DNA of 13,973 nucleotides from JAXGVG01 sp040773965 (lineage in GTDB: Bacteria > Pseudomonadota > Alphaproteobacteria > UBA9219), in assembly GCA_040773965.1 (NCBI GenBank), contig JAXGVG010000037.1:1-13973 (forward strand). Direction: 5' to 3'. Below, in pieces: positions 12,785 through 13,973 of this stretch (position 1 is the first letter of the stretch; the number at the start of each line of letters is the position of its first letter). Below the pieces are notes generated by a model. The model did no database searches. It had not been told where the DNA came from and saw only the letters and a list, made by a program, of their open reading frames with translations. A program made the position numbers and the translations under genes.

Positions 12785-13973
12785 ATGCCCCTTACGCTTG
12801 CCATCGCGGGCCGGCCCAATGTCGGCAAATCGACTCTGTTCAACCGGTTGGTGGGCAAGGCGATGGCGCTTGTCGATGACAAGCCGGGCGTGACTCGCGA
12901 CTGGCGGGAAGGAGTGGGCAAGCTGTTCGATCTTCGCTTCCGGCTTCTGGACACGGCGGGCCTTGAGGACCGCCGCCCCAAGGGAAGCCTTGCGGCTCGC
13001 ACGGCCGAACGAACCAAGGAAGCGCTTCTGAAAGCGGATGCGGTCCTTCTTATGATCGACGGGCGCGAGGGTCTTGCTGCAGACGACAAATTTATCGCGC
13101 GCGAAATCCGTAAAACCGGTAGGCCGGTCATTCTTCTGGTGAATAAATGCGAGGGGCCGAAACTTCCCGACGGTTATGACGAAGCGGCCACGCTCGGATT
13201 CGACAACATCCTGCCCATTTCCGCCGCGCACGGCGAAGGCATGGCGGAGTTGTATGAGTTGTTATCGCCGCTTTGTCATTCCGGCGCGAGCGCGGATGAC
13301 GCCGGTAAGGAAACGGACGAAAAGCATCTTATCATTGCCGTCGTGGGGCGCCCGAACGCGGGTAAGTCGACGCTGATCAACCAATTTGTCGGCGAAGACC
13401 GGATGCTAACGGGGCCGGAGCCGGGCTTGACGCGCGACGCGATCCATGTGGGATGGACGTACAACGGCAAGCCGGTCCGGCTTGTCGATACGGCAGGCCT
13501 TCGCCGCCGCGCGCGGATTGAGGAAAAGCTCGAAAAAATCAGCACGCAGGAAACGCTGCGCGCCATCCGGCTTGCGCATGTCGTGATCCTTGTGCTCGAC
13601 GCGGAAAAGCCTTTTGACAAGCAGGATTACACGATCGCCCAGCATGTGGCGGAAGAGGGCCGCGCGCTTGTTCTTGCCGTGAACAAATGGGATCAGGTTA
13701 AGGAAAAACCGGTTGTTTTGCGTATGATTAGGGTCAAGGTTGAAGTGTCGCTGGCGCAGGTCGCGGGCGTGCCCGTCGTGCCGATTTCGGCGCTGAAAAG
13801 CGAGGGCCTCGACAAACTTATGAAGGAAGTTAGCCATATTTACGAGACGTGGAACAAACGCATTTCAACCGGACAGCTTAACCGTTGGTTGGAAGGCATG
13901 CAGGCCGGTCATCCGCCGCCGATTGTGTCGGGAAGGCGAGTCAAGCTGCGTTACATGACTCAAATCAAAAGCC
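12785..13973 (+). CDS. der: Der (EngA), double-domain ribosome-assembly GTPase (3' end off the window)
   Basis: Der carries two GTPase domains and a KH-like domain and is needed for maturation of the 50S ribosomal subunit. The visible 396 residues include domain 1 with GRPNVGKS (9-16), DTAGLED (56-62) and G4 NKCE (120-123), and domain 2 with GRPNAGKS (188-195), DTAGLRRRARI (235-245) and NKWD (300-303). The C-terminal KH domain starts near 355 and is cut by the window end. The usual NKxD of domain 1 is NKCE, a Glu variant that seems regular in this class but is worth noting. ATG 12785 begins MPLTLAIAGRPN, as typical for the family; the ribosome site is weak (GGAAA). Upstream it is separated from bamB by an insertion. 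Confidence 0.96.
   Translation, partial: MPLTLAIAGRPNVGKSTLFNRLVGKAMALVDDKPGVTRDWREGVGKLFDLRFRLLDTAGLEDRRPKGSLAARTAERTKEALLKADAVLLMIDGREGLAADDKFIAREIRKTGRPVILLVNKCEGPKLPDGYDEAATLGFDNILPISAAHGEGMAELYELLSPLCHSGASADDAGKETDEKHLIIAVVGRPNAGKSTLINQFVGEDRMLTGPEPGLTRDAIHVGWTYNGKPVRLVDTAGLRRRARIEEKLEKISTQETLRAIRLAHVVILVLDAEKPFDKQDYTIAQHVAEEGRALVLAVNKWDQVKEKPVVLRMIRVKVEVSLAQVAGVPVVPISALKSEGLDKLMKEVSHIYETWNKRISTGQLNRWLEGMQAGHPPPIVSGRRVKLRYMTQIKS

Overview
The window looks like a piece of an alphaproteobacterial chromosome, moderately GC-rich, with alphaproteobacterial (probably Rhodospirillales- or Caulobacter-like) flagellar gene organisation. The main reasons are the order fliF-fliG-fliH-fliN-flbD-flhA, a FlbD-type sigma-54 activator inside the flagellar operon, and a short FliN. 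No rRNA, tRNA or CRISPR array was seen. The species cannot be named from the sequence alone.

Left part (1-6206, all minus strand): a compact flagellar operon read right to left. fliF (MS ring), fliG (rotor/switch), fliH (export ATPase regulator) and fliN (C ring) are packed with gaps of 2 to about 11 bp. After a 118-bp spacer with a small repeat cluster come flbD (sigma-54-dependent flagellar regulator with a degenerate receiver) and flhA (export gate), which runs off the left edge after 307 codons. Together they build the cytoplasmic rotor and export gate and encode the regulator that is expected to switch on the later flagellar genes.

Middle part (6207-7433): a divergent, AT-richer intergenic region of about 366 bp with several small palindromes and candidate promoter elements, followed by an unrecognised lysine/glutamate-rich gene whose base composition differs from its neighbours and which may have been acquired.

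Amino-sugar part (7548-9719): a ROK-family sugar kinase, probably N-acetylglucosamine kinase (nagK), converges on nagA (GlcNAc-6-phosphate deacetylase). Together they would convert GlcNAc to glucosamine-6-phosphate. Between their 3' ends lies a short relic that reads as the C-terminus of a LysE/RhtB-type exporter.

Right part (9809-13973, plus strand): the conserved envelope/ribosome cluster yfgM-like, bamB, der (as in Escherichia coli yfgM-bamB-der). Here bamB and der are separated by about 980 bp holding the N-terminal fragment of an IS5-type transposase and a small serine/threonine-rich gene of unknown function. A candidate extended -10 promoter just before der could compensate for the break. 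der is cut by the window end within its KH domain.

I did not find a convincing new multi-gene system. The points most worth a second look are the two unknown genes, the remodelled bamB-der junction, the LysE relic, and the palindrome-rich fliF control region.
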